DNA of 64,000 nucleotides, from the NCBI GenBank assembly GCA_016186205.1, contig JACPMA010000003.1, forward strand, positions 1-64,000, in the 5' to 3' direction. Below, in pieces: positions 1-7,105 of the stretch. The notes beneath the pieces were generated by a model. The model saw nothing but the letters and a program-made list of their open reading frames with translations, had not been told where the DNA came from and searched no databases. Made by a program: the position numbers and the translations under genes. Numbering within the stretch: position 1 is the first letter of the stretch; each line of letters begins with the position of its first letter. This DNA comes from Candidatus Peregrinibacteria bacterium. GTDB lineage: Bacteria; Patescibacteriota; Gracilibacteria; UBA1369; UM-FILTER-53-11.

Positions 1-10
1 GGATTTTTGT

Positions 11-38
11 GTAATAAAAAGTTTAGAAAAATTTCATG
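11..38 (+). repeat. 28-bp promoter-region sequence, inverted copy at 6707-6734
   Basis: These 28 bases are repeated exactly, in inverted orientation, at 6707-6734. Similarity continues for roughly 14 further bases in the same sense (CATGAGAGTATGATA here, CATGTGAGTGTGATA there). Here the element lies just upstream of dprA; the other copy lies just upstream of a tRNA-like RNA on the minus strand. Both are therefore oriented towards a gene, which suggests a shared promoter module with a TATGAT-type -10 at 43-48. The -35 is not obvious. A role as promoter is inference. Confidence 0.6.
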
Positions 39-62
39 AGAGTATGATATGGAATTGCTATT

Positions 63-929
63 ATGGAGAAACAAGAAAAACATCTTGTAGTCTATCGAAC
101 CGATCCCCTTTTTCCTTCGCTCCTTAAAGAAACTGCGGATCCGCCGCAGAGACTTTTTTATGCAGGCCAAGAACTAAATCCGCACGATAAATATTTCGCC
201 ATTGTCGGAACTAGACACCCGACACCATACGGAATTCAAATGGCAGAAGCTTTTTCCGCTGTTCTTGCGCGTGCAGGCTTCGTGATTGTAAGCGGTCTTG
301 CGTATGGCATAGATGGAGCAGCCCATCAAGCCGCGCTTGATGTCGGCGGACGCACCATTGCAGTGCTCGGAAGCGGACTGAATAACATCACTCCGTATTG
401 CAACCGATCCCTCGCGAAAGAAATTCAAAAAACCGGCACGATTATTACAGAATATGCACCTAACGACCCTCCGCATAAAGGCACTTTCCCGCGGCGTAAT
501 CGGATTATTGCCGGCATGTCCAAAGCCACGCTCGTTATTGAAGCGCCGGAAAAATCAGGCGCTTTAATCACGGCCCGCTTAGCTCTTGAATACAACCACG
601 ATGTATTCGCTATTCCAGGAAATATCACGCAAGAAACGAGCCGCGGAACAAATCGGCTGATTCGCGATGGCAACGCGTTTCCAGTCACCTGTCCGGAAGA
701 TATATTTGAATATCTCGGAATAACCGCGGAAAAATCTCAATTCGTAAAAAATTGTCTTTCCGGCGATGAAAACACCATTTATGAACTCCTAAAAAAGTCA
801 TCTCTCTCGATAGATCAACTTATTGCCGAAACAAACCTTCCTACCACGCGCATTATAGAAATCCTCTCGCGCCTGGAAATAAAAAGTTTTATAACCATCA
901 TCGGCGCTCATGCATTCGTAACGCGATGA
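63..929 (+). CDS. dprA: DNA processing protein DprA (Smf)
   Basis: DprA loads RecA onto incoming single-stranded DNA during natural transformation. The 288-residue protein has the Rossmann-like core of the family: AIVGTRHPTPYG near residue 47, VSGLAYGIDGAAH near residue 78, VLGSGL near 102, FPRRNRIIAGMS near 141, and ALITARLALEYNHDVFAIPG near residue 165. A C-terminal winged-helix (DprA-type) region follows from about residue 225. The N-terminal SAM-like domain is missing, as in many short DprA proteins. The start is the first ATG, only about 10-15 nt from a putative -10 element. The 3' end overlaps the convergent pilB-like gene by 22 bp. Its neighbourhood with a type IV pilus ATPase and recA fits a competence role. 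Confidence 0.95.
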   Translation: MEKQEKHLVVYRTDPLFPSLLKETADPPQRLFYAGQELNPHDKYFAIVGTRHPTPYGIQMAEAFSAVLARAGFVIVSGLAYGIDGAAHQAALDVGGRTIAVLGSGLNNITPYCNRSLAKEIQKTGTIITEYAPNDPPHKGTFPRRNRIIAGMSKATLVIEAPEKSGALITARLALEYNHDVFAIPGNITQETSRGTNRLIRDGNAFPVTCPEDIFEYLGITAEKSQFVKNCLSGDENTIYELLKKSSLSIDQLIAETNLPTTRIIEILSRLEIKSFITIIGAHAFVTR

Positions 930-2545
930 ACTTCTTCCATGGTCGTCTCGCCTGCGATGACTTTGAGTAAACCGTCTTCGGCCATCGTCAACATTCCTTT
1001 TTTGCGCGCCAATGCAAAAATTTCCGGCGCTGATTTATTTTTCAAAATCGCGTCTTCAATTTCATCATCGACAAGCAAAACTTCTGAAATCACCATTTGG
1101 CCTCTAAAGCCTGTAAAATTGCACGCATCGCATCCTTTTACTTGCCTCAATTTTTGAGGAAGCTGCACTGTACATGCGGCATCAACGCTTTTGATTCCAT
1201 CAAGCGTTTTCTCAATAAAAGTTTTTTCTTCAGATGTAACAGCCCGCTCGGTACTGCACGCAGAACAAAGCCGCCGCACAAGCCGCTGTGCCACCACCAC
1301 GGATAATGCCGGTGCAATCATAAATGCCGGAACACCGATTGTAGTGAGACGCGGAATGGTTTCCACGGCGCTGTTGGTATGCAAAGTAGAAAGCACAACG
1401 TGGCCTGTGAGAGCAGCCTGCGCCGCAACTTCCGCAGTTTCCAAATCGCGCACTTCACCAATCATGACGATATCCGGATCTTGACGCAGAATAGAACGCA
1501 GCCCGTTCGCAAAATTATAACCCTGTTTTTCTTCCACTTGGCTCTGAGTAATGCCTTTTAAATGATATTCAATAGGATCCTCAAGAGTTATAATTTTTGC
1601 TTCCGGTTTATTAAATTGCGTAAGCAACACATATAAAGTCGTGGTTTTTCCAGAACTTGTCGGGCCGGTTACAAGCACCATGCCCTGCGCAAGCTGCTCG
1701 GCATTTTTAAGAATCTCAAGCGATTTCCCTGAAAATCCAAGCTCTGCAAAAGAAGCAAAATGTTTTCCGCTGTCCAAAATGCGGCATACGAATGCTTCTC
1801 CGTATTCCGTCGGCAGCGATGAAACGCGCACATCAATCTTTCTCTCATTAACAATGAATCGAAAACGGCCGTCCTGCGGCACCGTTGTCACATTCAATTT
1901 CATTTTTGCCTTATATTTCAGCTGACCAGCAAGATGATGATAAACTTCTTTTCCAACAGAAAACGCTTCGTGCAAAACGCCATCGATACGAAATCGAATG
2001 GTGCACTCCGACTCTTCTGGCTGATAGTGAATGTCGGATGCGCCTGCTTTAATGGCGGAAACATGAAGTGTATTTAGCGCTTCTTCGGCCGGCAAAGTCG
2101 CGATGGTATCCTTGAGCTTTGCCAAATTTTCCAATTCCTTTTCGTAATGAATTTCCTCTTCAGCGACCACGTTTTTTGTTTCAACTTTTAATTTAAATTG
2201 ATCCGATGCATAAAGTTTCAGAGCTTCATAAAAAGCCGCTTCGGAAGCAATATAAACTTCCAGCGTAAAACCTCGTCCTTCTAATTCTTTTATTGTTTCT
2301 TTTGTTTCAGTTTTATCCGGATCAACCACGGCAATTCGCAACTTTTTGCCTGATTTAAAAAACGGCATGAGTAAAGCGTGTTTTGCCGCTTCTTCCGGAA
2401 GAATATGCAAAATATCCGGATTTATTGGAAACCCGGCCACGTCGACATAGGGGAGATTTAAATCTTTGGCGCGCTGCTGGGTAGCCCTCTCTTGAAGGTC
2501 TCGATTGATGCGCGTCAAAGCCTGATCCGTTGTTTGATCTGCCAT
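908..2545 (-). CDS. pilB: Type IV pilus / type II secretion assembly ATPase (PilB/GspE family)
   Basis: A hexameric AAA-type ATPase that powers pilin polymerisation at the inner face of the membrane. The 545 residues contain an MshEN-type N-terminal domain (to about 120), a Walker A GPTSSGKTT at 294-302, the Asp box TLEDPIEY at about 320-327, and a Walker B region ending in IGEVRD. The zinc-binding CxxC pairs (CSAC, CDAC) near residues 440 and 480 mark extension ATPases of the PilB/GspE group rather than PilT. Length is usual for the family. It lies downstream of nusA on the same strand, with hairpin element 2603-2629 in between. PilB rather than GspE is inferred from the competence setting, as no pilin or PilC is visible in the window. 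Confidence 0.93.
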   Translation of the reverse strand: MADQTTDQALTRINRDLQERATQQRAKDLNLPYVDVAGFPINPDILHILPEEAAKHALLMPFFKSGKKLRIAVVDPDKTETKETIKELEGRGFTLEVYIASEAAFYEALKLYASDQFKLKVETKNVVAEEEIHYEKELENLAKLKDTIATLPAEEALNTLHVSAIKAGASDIHYQPEESECTIRFRIDGVLHEAFSVGKEVYHHLAGQLKYKAKMKLNVTTVPQDGRFRFIVNERKIDVRVSSLPTEYGEAFVCRILDSGKHFASFAELGFSGKSLEILKNAEQLAQGMVLVTGPTSSGKTTTLYVLLTQFNKPEAKIITLEDPIEYHLKGITQSQVEEKQGYNFANGLRSILRQDPDIVMIGEVRDLETAEVAAQAALTGHVVLSTLHTNSAVETIPRLTTIGVPAFMIAPALSVVVAQRLVRRLCSACSTERAVTSEEKTFIEKTLDGIKSVDAACTVQLPQKLRQVKGCDACNFTGFRGQMVISEVLLVDDEIEDAILKNKSAPEIFALARKKGMLTMAEDGLLKVIAGETTMEEVHRVTNA

Positions 2546-2602
2546 AAGCTTAATTTTCTTTTTATTTTATCACAAAAAGAGCTTTTAAGAAAGCCCGCTA
2601 GC

Positions 2603-2629
2603 GCAACGGGAACCCACGAGACCCGTTGC
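2603..2629 (-). repeat. Hairpin of repeat family B (short copy)
   Basis: GCAACGGG and CCCGTTGC form a perfect 8-bp stem around the loop AACCCACGAGA. The same 11-nt loop, read on the opposite strand, occurs at 41341-41360 and 54859-54879, where the stem is GCGGG/CCCGC instead. The loop is conserved while both stem sides have changed together, which points to selection on structure. It lies between the nusA stop and the pilB start. No T-run follows, so a simple intrinsic terminator is not clear. Confidence 0.7.
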
Positions 2630-2656
2630 TCGCATGGATAAATATCCAGTAGTATT

Positions 2657-3937
2657 TTATTTTACCTTCTTAACAGCCTCCACAATCTTCTGCGCGTCTT
2701 CTTCGCTCACGCCTTCGATAGATGCAATATCTTTGACAGAAAGACCTTTGAGCTGCTGCACATCGGTAAGATTCACGGCGGCAAGTTTTGCGACCGTATC
2801 CGGCGCCACGCCTTCAAGCTGTTCAATCTTGGCAACATATTCTTTTTCCTGCGGCGCCTGTGGAGCAGCTGCAGCAACTCCGGCTTCGGTCACCGTGCCT
2901 TCCGGAATATCTTTCACGTCAAGAATATCGATTTCGTGGCCGGTTAATTGCGAAGCAAGCCGTACATTTTGTCCTTGTTTTCCTATAGCCAAAGGGCGCT
3001 GGTCTTGATTCACATAGACCGATGCGCGCTTCGCCGCTTCATCAATTTTAATATAAAAAATCTTTGCCGGCGAAAGAGCTGCTGAAATAAATTTTCCTGA
3101 TTCCGAATACCACTGAATGACATCGATGCGTTCGCCGTTCAATTCTTCAGTCACATTTTGCACACGCACGCCTTTTTGCCCAACGCACGAACCAATAGGA
3201 TCCACCTTTGGATCATTTGAAGAAACGGCGATTTTACAGCGAACGCCCGGGCTGCGCGCAATAGCTTTTACTTCAACCATACCTGCTTTGATTTCAGGAA
3301 TCTCGAGCTCGAGCAATTTTTTCACAAGATTCGGATGAGTTCGGGAAATGAGAAGCTGCGGACCGCGCGTCGTCTTAATAACTTTATCCAAATAAATTTT
3401 TATGCGCTGTCCGCCAAAATACCGTTCGCCTGGAATTTGCTGATCCGGCGGAAGAAGCGTGGTAATTTTATCCAAATCCACAAAAACCTGGTTGCGCTCA
3501 ACGCGATGCACAAGCGCATTCAAAAGTTCATTCTCGCGATCTTTAAATGTCTGATACATGAGTTCACGCTCCGCTTCCTGCAAACGCTGTATGATGACCT
3601 GTTTTGCGGATTGCGCCGCAATGCGTCCGTACCCGACCGGCGTAACATCAATCTTCACAATATCGCCGACTTTCGCGCCTTCTTTATATTTTTTAGCCTC
3701 TGCCGGCGTCATCTGCTGTTCTTTATTTTCAACTTTCTTAATCACTTCTTTCAACAAATACACCGTGATATTTCCTGATTTTTCATCAAGATCCACATCG
3801 ATATTTTGATCGCGATTCCCGTAATCCTTTCGGTATGCTGCGCGCAGAGCCGCTTTCACGGTATCCATCACAACATCGCGAGGAAGATTTTTTTCATCGC
3901 AGAGCTGATTGATTGCGGCAAGAAAAAGTGATTGCAT
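2657..3937 (-). CDS. nusA: Transcription termination/antitermination factor NusA
   Basis: NusA binds RNA polymerase and the nascent RNA and controls pausing, termination and antitermination. The 426 residues show, in order, the N-terminal polymerase-binding domain (to about 125), an S1 domain opening with GDIVKIDVTPVGYGRIAAQSAKQ, two KH domains (DPIGSCVGQKGVRVQNV near 245 and RPLAIGKQGQNVRLASQL near 315), and a helix-hairpin-helix C-terminal tail of about 60 residues after an Ala/Pro/Gln linker. The start codon follows a clear promoter at 3968-3995. It precedes pilB on the same strand. The usual rimP-nusA-infB cluster is not present here. Confidence 0.97.
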   Translation of the reverse strand: MQSLFLAAINQLCDEKNLPRDVVMDTVKAALRAAYRKDYGNRDQNIDVDLDEKSGNITVYLLKEVIKKVENKEQQMTPAEAKKYKEGAKVGDIVKIDVTPVGYGRIAAQSAKQVIIQRLQEAERELMYQTFKDRENELLNALVHRVERNQVFVDLDKITTLLPPDQQIPGERYFGGQRIKIYLDKVIKTTRGPQLLISRTHPNLVKKLLELEIPEIKAGMVEVKAIARSPGVRCKIAVSSNDPKVDPIGSCVGQKGVRVQNVTEELNGERIDVIQWYSESGKFISAALSPAKIFYIKIDEAAKRASVYVNQDQRPLAIGKQGQNVRLASQLTGHEIDILDVKDIPEGTVTEAGVAAAAPQAPQEKEYVAKIEQLEGVAPDTVAKLAAVNLTDVQQLKGLSVKDIASIEGVSEEDAQKIVEAVKKVK

Positions 3938-3967
3938 AAAACAGGATGCTTTTCATCCAGTGGCCCT

Positions 3968-3995
3968 AGTATAACATGCCTGGTGCGTTATACAA
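3968..3995 (-). promoter_or_regulatory. Promoter of nusA
   Basis: On the minus strand, TTGTAT (3990-3995) and TATACT (3968-3973) are separated by 16 bp, about 30 bp upstream of the nusA start codon. This is a good match to a housekeeping sigma-70-type promoter. Confidence 0.7.
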
Positions 3996-3998
3996 ATA

Positions 3999-4775
3999 CT
4001 ATGTTCCTATAGCTACCTCCTCCTGTTTTGTATACCGAAGAAGACTAAGATAACTCTCGGGATCTCTCCATGTTTCCTCTATAGCAAACCCATTGGCACG
4101 CGCCAAATGTCTACATTCATCAAAGTCAGGCGCGCTAGCAGGGTCATCAATAAGTGTATGAGCTAAAATATTTGCTTTTTCAGGAAATGGTATATCTTCT
4201 CTTCCCATCCAATGCTGTGCTCCTACAGCGCGCAAGAAATGCCCGGCGCGCATTACACGTCTATTTCTTTCTGAGATTGGCTCATCGGCAACTGTATCGC
4301 CATTGAGAAATACTTCACCGGGCTTAAGATTTCTTTGAAGCCATGTAAAAAGCCAACGGCGAGTATCTGGAGAAAAATTGTGCGCCGTATATGATGACAC
4401 GACAAGCACACGATTGTCTGGCGATGCTCGATCAATAGTATGATCGCCGAATCCTTTATGGACGAGTTGCACTCCACGGACATTTCTACTATGAGCTATT
4501 TGAAGCATTTCTTTTGATGGATCAACAATTGTCACTGGCGTTTCTACACCCCTCGTTCGGAGGGTCTGTGCCAAAAGCGCAGTACCGCCGCCAACATCAA
4601 CAATATGCGTAGCATTTATCGCGGCGATTACCGTTGCCATACGCTCAAAAAGAGCTTGATGAGTAGGATTTTCAGTAACAATGCGGTCGTAAACAGCTGC
4701 TGCATCAAGATGTGTCCAGGTTGTTTCAAAGCCTCCGGATGAGTGTCTTGAGCTATCTGGCAGGCGATCTGACAT
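3999..4775 (-). CDS. SAM-dependent methyltransferase, class I
   Basis: A 258-residue protein with a class I methyltransferase fold. The glycine-rich SAM motif IVDVGGGTALLAQTLR lies near residue 55, followed by an acidic motif II (TIVDPSKEML) and a downstream VLVVSSYTAHNF segment at the motif IV position. The substrate cannot be told from the sequence. The start is taken at the ATG at 4773-4775; a second ATG five codons upstream is possible. A strong promoter (4810-4839) lies just upstream and overlaps the 3' end of recX, so the gene is probably transcribed independently of recA-recX. Confidence 0.8.
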   Translation of the reverse strand: MSDRLPDSSRHSSGGFETTWTHLDAAAVYDRIVTENPTHQALFERMATVIAAINATHIVDVGGGTALLAQTLRTRGVETPVTIVDPSKEMLQIAHSRNVRGVQLVHKGFGDHTIDRASPDNRVLVVSSYTAHNFSPDTRRWLFTWLQRNLKPGEVFLNGDTVADEPISERNRRVMRAGHFLRAVGAQHWMGREDIPFPEKANILAHTLIDDPASAPDFDECRHLARANGFAIEETWRDPESYLSLLRYTKQEEVAIGT

Positions 4776-4809
4776 ATAAATACAAAACAATAAGTAATTA
4801 AAGGTTACT

Positions 4810-4839
4810 ATTATAGAGATATAAACTAAATTTTGTCAA
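4810..4839 (-). promoter_or_regulatory. Promoter of the methyltransferase gene
   Basis: TTGACA (4834-4839) and TATAAT (4810-4815) on the minus strand, spaced 18 bp. Both boxes match consensus perfectly. The -35 box lies inside the 3' end of recX. Confidence 0.75.
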
Positions 4840-5326
4840 CCTCAACTGACAAGGAATCAATAAGTCCCCATATTGTATCTGGAGAAAAGCCGCGGCTTGT
4901 GAGGAGTTGAATTGCCTTTTTCTTGCGTAACACCGGCGGCATTTTTTCTTTTTTCCATTGCCGTTTCCGGCTTTCTAAAAGTTGAAGCGCAAGCGGCTCT
5001 TCATCAATATCGCGCTTTTCCCACGCTTGCTTTGCTTGCTCGAACGGAATGCCGCGCCTGTGCATCTCATGCAGAAAAAGAAATTTTCCGACCGGCCGGC
5101 TTTTTAAACGATATTCGAAATAGTCGCTCAAAATTCGGCTGTCATCGAGGTACTGCAGCTCTTGTAGCCGCTTTATAACTTTTTTAACAGCAATGTCTAG
5201 ACCGCTTAATTTTAATTTCTTACCGCGCTGGAAAAATTTCCTAGAAATTTCCGCTTCGCTGTAATTCTTTCGTCCAAGCAGATGAAACGAATAATTCAGG
5301 AGAAGTTTGTAAGAATCTTTTTCCAC
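4826..5326 (-). CDS. recX: Regulatory protein RecX
   Basis: RecX binds RecA filaments and limits their extension. The open frame reaches back into recA, but its first plausible start after the recA stop is the GTG at 5324-5326, giving 166 residues, within the family's range. The sequence is basic and helical with the three-helix repeats typical of RecX (LLGRKNYSEAEISRKFFQRG, LDDSRILSDYFEYRLKSRPVGKFLFLHEMHRRG, KKAIQLLTSRGFSPDTIWGLI). It lies 13 bp after recA, so the pair is probably cotranscribed. The exact start is uncertain because no clear Shine-Dalgarno is visible. Confidence 0.85.
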   Translation of the reverse strand: MEKDSYKLLLNYSFHLLGRKNYSEAEISRKFFQRGKKLKLSGLDIAVKKVIKRLQELQYLDDSRILSDYFEYRLKSRPVGKFLFLHEMHRRGIPFEQAKQAWEKRDIDEEPLALQLLESRKRQWKKEKMPPVLRKKKAIQLLTSRGFSPDTIWGLIDSLSVEVDKI

Positions 5327-5339
5327 GGAGATAATATTA

Positions 5340-6374
5340 TCATGCCTTTTCCACCACAGGCGGATTTGCGAGAAATTTTCGCAAATCGGCTTCAAGCGCT
5401 TTTGTAACCTTTGCATTCCCCAATAGAAAACCCTTTGCTCCTTCTCTGCCCTGGCCAAGTTTTACATCACCGTATGTATAGAAGGCACCGCTCTTGTGAA
5501 CCCGTTCATATTTTACGCCCAAATCGAGCAAATCTCCGACGTAGGAAATGCCTTTGTTATACATAATATCGAATTCCGCGGTTTTAAACGGCGGCGCGAC
5601 CTTATTCTTAACCACTTTCACTCGCGCGTGGATTCCAACAATATTTTTTTGATCGCCGGTTCCTTCGTCAATTTTTCCAATGGAACGGATGTCCATACGA
5701 ACGGAAGAATAAAATTTCAACGCATTGCCTCCTGGCGTAGTTTCAGGATTCCCAAACATAATCCCGATTTTCATGCGGATTTGATTTATAAAAATCACCG
5801 CAGTTTTTGATTTGCTGATGCAAGAAGTTAGTTTTCGAAGCGCCTGACTCATAAGCCGTGCCTGAAGCCCCATATGGCTATCGCCCATTTCGCCTTCGAT
5901 TTCCGCTCTCGGCGTAAGCGCTGCTACAGAATCAATAACAATGACATCAATGGCATTGGAACGCACAAGCGTTTCTGTAATTTCAAGAGCCTGCTCACCG
6001 GAATCCGGCTGGGATACGAGCAAATTCGTCATATCCACACCAATACGTTTTGCATATTCCGGATCGAGCGCATGCTCGGCATCGACGAAAGCACACTGCC
6101 CTCCTCTCTTCTGCGCTTCAGCAATAATATGGAGAGTAAGCGTGGTTTTTCCGGAAGATTCAGGACCGTAAATTTCGGCTACGCGGCCGCGTGGAATTCC
6201 TCCGCCGAGAGCAAGATCAAGAGAAATAGAACCGGTGGAAATTGTTTCAATAGGAACCTGCTTTGATTCACCCATTTTCATAATTGAACCCTTGCCGAAG
6301 TTTTTTTCGATTTGCGCGAGGGCGAGTTCGAGAGCTTTTTTCCTTTCTGTGTTTTGCGGATTTTGTGGAGCCAT
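5340..6374 (-). CDS. recA: Recombinase A
   Basis: RecA forms filaments on single-stranded DNA, drives strand exchange and acts as co-protease in the SOS response. The 344 residues carry the Walker [10 protein letters not shown] near residue 70, the VDAEHALDP motif, Walker B ([10 protein letters not shown]), loop L1 ([10 protein letters not shown]) and loop L2 ([14 protein letters not shown]). It is followed closely by recX. Its promoter (6433-6461) has an 18-bp palindrome filling exactly the space between the -35 and -10 boxes, which suggests repression by a LexA-like protein. No lexA gene is present in the window. Confidence 0.98.
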   Translation of the reverse strand: MAPQNPQNTERKKALELALAQIEKNFGKGSIMKMGESKQVPIETISTGSISLDLALGGGIPRGRVAEIYGPESSGKTTLTLHIIAEAQKRGGQCAFVDAEHALDPEYAKRIGVDMTNLLVSQPDSGEQALEITETLVRSNAIDVIVIDSVAALTPRAEIEGEMGDSHMGLQARLMSQALRKLTSCISKSKTAVIFINQIRMKIGIMFGNPETTPGGNALKFYSSVRMDIRSIGKIDEGTGDQKNIVGIHARVKVVKNKVAPPFKTAEFDIMYNKGISYVGDLLDLGVKYERVHKSGAFYTYGDVKLGQGREGAKGFLLGNAKVTKALEADLRKFLANPPVVEKA

Positions 6375-6432
6375 AAAATAGAGAATTATGAATTAAAAAA
6401 TATGAATGATGAATTATGGACGATTTGATTTT

Positions 6433-6461
6433 AGCATATATGAGTATGCACTCATAGTCAA
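6433..6461 (-). promoter_or_regulatory. recA promoter with palindromic operator
   Basis: On the minus strand, TTGACT (6456-6461) and TATGCT (6433-6438) are spaced 17 bp. The palindrome TATGAGTATGCACTCATA (6439-6456; 7-bp arms, 4-bp centre) fills this spacer. The same palindrome with two transitions and one substitution in the centre occurs at 50195-50212, in front of an HNH protein gene. Position and symmetry fit a repressor operator such as a LexA/SOS box of unfamiliar sequence. Binding is inference. Confidence 0.7.
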
Positions 6462-6471
6462 GCGGATTTTG

Positions 6472-6500
6472 TTGATGAATTTGAGAAATTCTGATATTAT
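6472..6500 (+). promoter_or_regulatory. Promoter of small RNA 6506-6591
   Basis: TTGATG (6472-6477) and TATTAT (6495-6500) with a 17-bp spacer, pointing right, away from recA. No open reading frame with a ribosome-binding site follows before the terminator at 6558-6591. Confidence 0.6.
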
Positions 6501-6505
6501 AGGCT

Positions 6506-6591
6506 TGGCAATGAAAATTGCCTGGTGGATCTCTACGGGACTCGTCCTGTGGACCCAAGAGCGCTCTCAAAATATTGAGAGGCTCTTTTTT
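6506..6591 (+). ncRNA. Small structured RNA, unknown class
   Basis: The segment is bounded by a promoter and an intrinsic terminator and has no plausible coding frame. It can fold as a multi-branched RNA: a CAAT-GAAA-ATTG tetraloop hairpin (within 6508-6521), a second hairpin ACGGGAC/GTCCTGT (6535-6550), and a closing CTTGG/CCAAG pairing (6504-6508 with 6555-6559) that competes with the terminator stem. It does not contain the signature motifs of SRP RNA, tmRNA or 6S RNA that I know. The part 6522-6556 resembles the tRNA-like locus just downstream (both open GGTGGATC and close GTGGACCC or ATGGACCC). Confidence 0.5.
6558..6591 (+). terminator. Intrinsic terminator of the small RNA
   Basis: AGAGC and CTCTCAA (6558-6570, one bulged G) pair with TTGAGAG and GCTCT (6575-6586) around an AATA loop, followed by five T residues (6587-6591). 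This is a strong rightward terminator. Confidence 0.85.
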
Positions 6592-6603
6592 ATGCCGTGG
6601 CGG

Positions 6604-6695
6604 TGGATCCATCGGGAATCGAACCCGACCATCAAGATGATAAGCCTGACATCAGAGCCATCTATGGACCCACGTATCCTACGGCGCGCGGACCC
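6604..6695 (-). ncRNA. tRNA-like RNA (non-canonical or degenerate tRNA)
   Basis: The minus strand holds a perfect T-arm (TCGGG-TTCGATT-CCCGA) followed by the 3' acceptor half TGGATCC, discriminator A, then CCG rather than CCA. Two upstream GGGTCC copies can pair with it: GGGTCCA (6665-6671), giving a 68-nt RNA too short for D and anticodon arms, and GGGTCCG (6689-6695), giving a 92-nt class II-like RNA. Both acceptors contain a G3-U70 wobble. In the longer fold a five-pair stem encloses CATAGAT, which lacks the universal U33, and a six-pair variable-arm-like hairpin follows. I cannot assign an anticodon. Upstream is the second copy of the 28-bp dprA promoter sequence, so it is probably transcribed. 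Confidence 0.5.
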
Positions 6696-6706
6696 TATCA
6701 CACTCA

Positions 6707-6734
6707 CATGAAATTTTTCTAAACTTTTTATTAC
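6707..6734 (-). repeat. Inverted copy of the 28-bp dprA promoter-region sequence
   Basis: This stretch is identical to the reverse complement of 11-38 and points leftward into the tRNA-like RNA. It lies about 12 bases upstream of the first GGGTCC. A shared promoter module is the simplest reading. Confidence 0.65.
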
Positions 6735-7105
6735 AACGCAAAATCCGCCATAGCGGATTTTGCGCTTCTAGTAAACAAAAATGCTTTATTGAAATTGTAG
6801 AAAAAATTTCATTTATGCTTATTGCAGCTTCGATAAAGCACAATAAATTTACCAAAATGGCAATATAATTTCATAAGTTACATTTGACTCCTGAAGAGTC
6901 TTTTATGTAAAAGTCTGAATTTGGTGTGTCTATTTTATGACAACACTCCTCTGACCTTTAAAAATTCATCTCCCATTTCCTATTTTAGGATGTGCTTCCA
7001 GAAGTCAATTCTGGATGGCGCATATAAGGGAGTACTACAAAAAAGGGATTTACCTTTGGGTCATGTCGAAGTGGAGATAAAAAATAATGTTGCGATTTTA
7101 TCTTT
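6735..7105. other. AT-rich intergenic stretch without a recognisable gene
   Basis: No convincing coding frame is present. The visible structure is a perfect 11-bp hairpin GCAAAATCCGC-CATA-GCGGATTTTGC at about 6737-6762, a short GACTC-CTGAA-GAGTC hairpin followed by TTTT near 6888-6906 that could act as a weak terminator, and a CCAGAA/TTCTGG hairpin near 7000. A 78-codon frame at 6921-7157 runs into the G+C-rich island and has no family resemblance or ribosome-binding site. Confidence 0.5.

Noticed and set aside
1-929. UGA recoding (genetic code 25) as in Gracilibacteria
   Set aside because: dprA and recA end at TGA with normal C-termini, and no conserved protein here needs an in-frame TGA to be read.
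6604-6671. Standard tRNA-Ala gene
   Set aside because: The T-arm and acceptor fit, including G3-U70, but only 35 nt remain between acceptor and T-arm and no anticodon loop with U33 can be formed, so I call it tRNA-like only.
6604-6695. tmRNA
   Set aside because: No tag-encoding frame, no pseudoknots and far too short; only the tRNA-like end resembles it.
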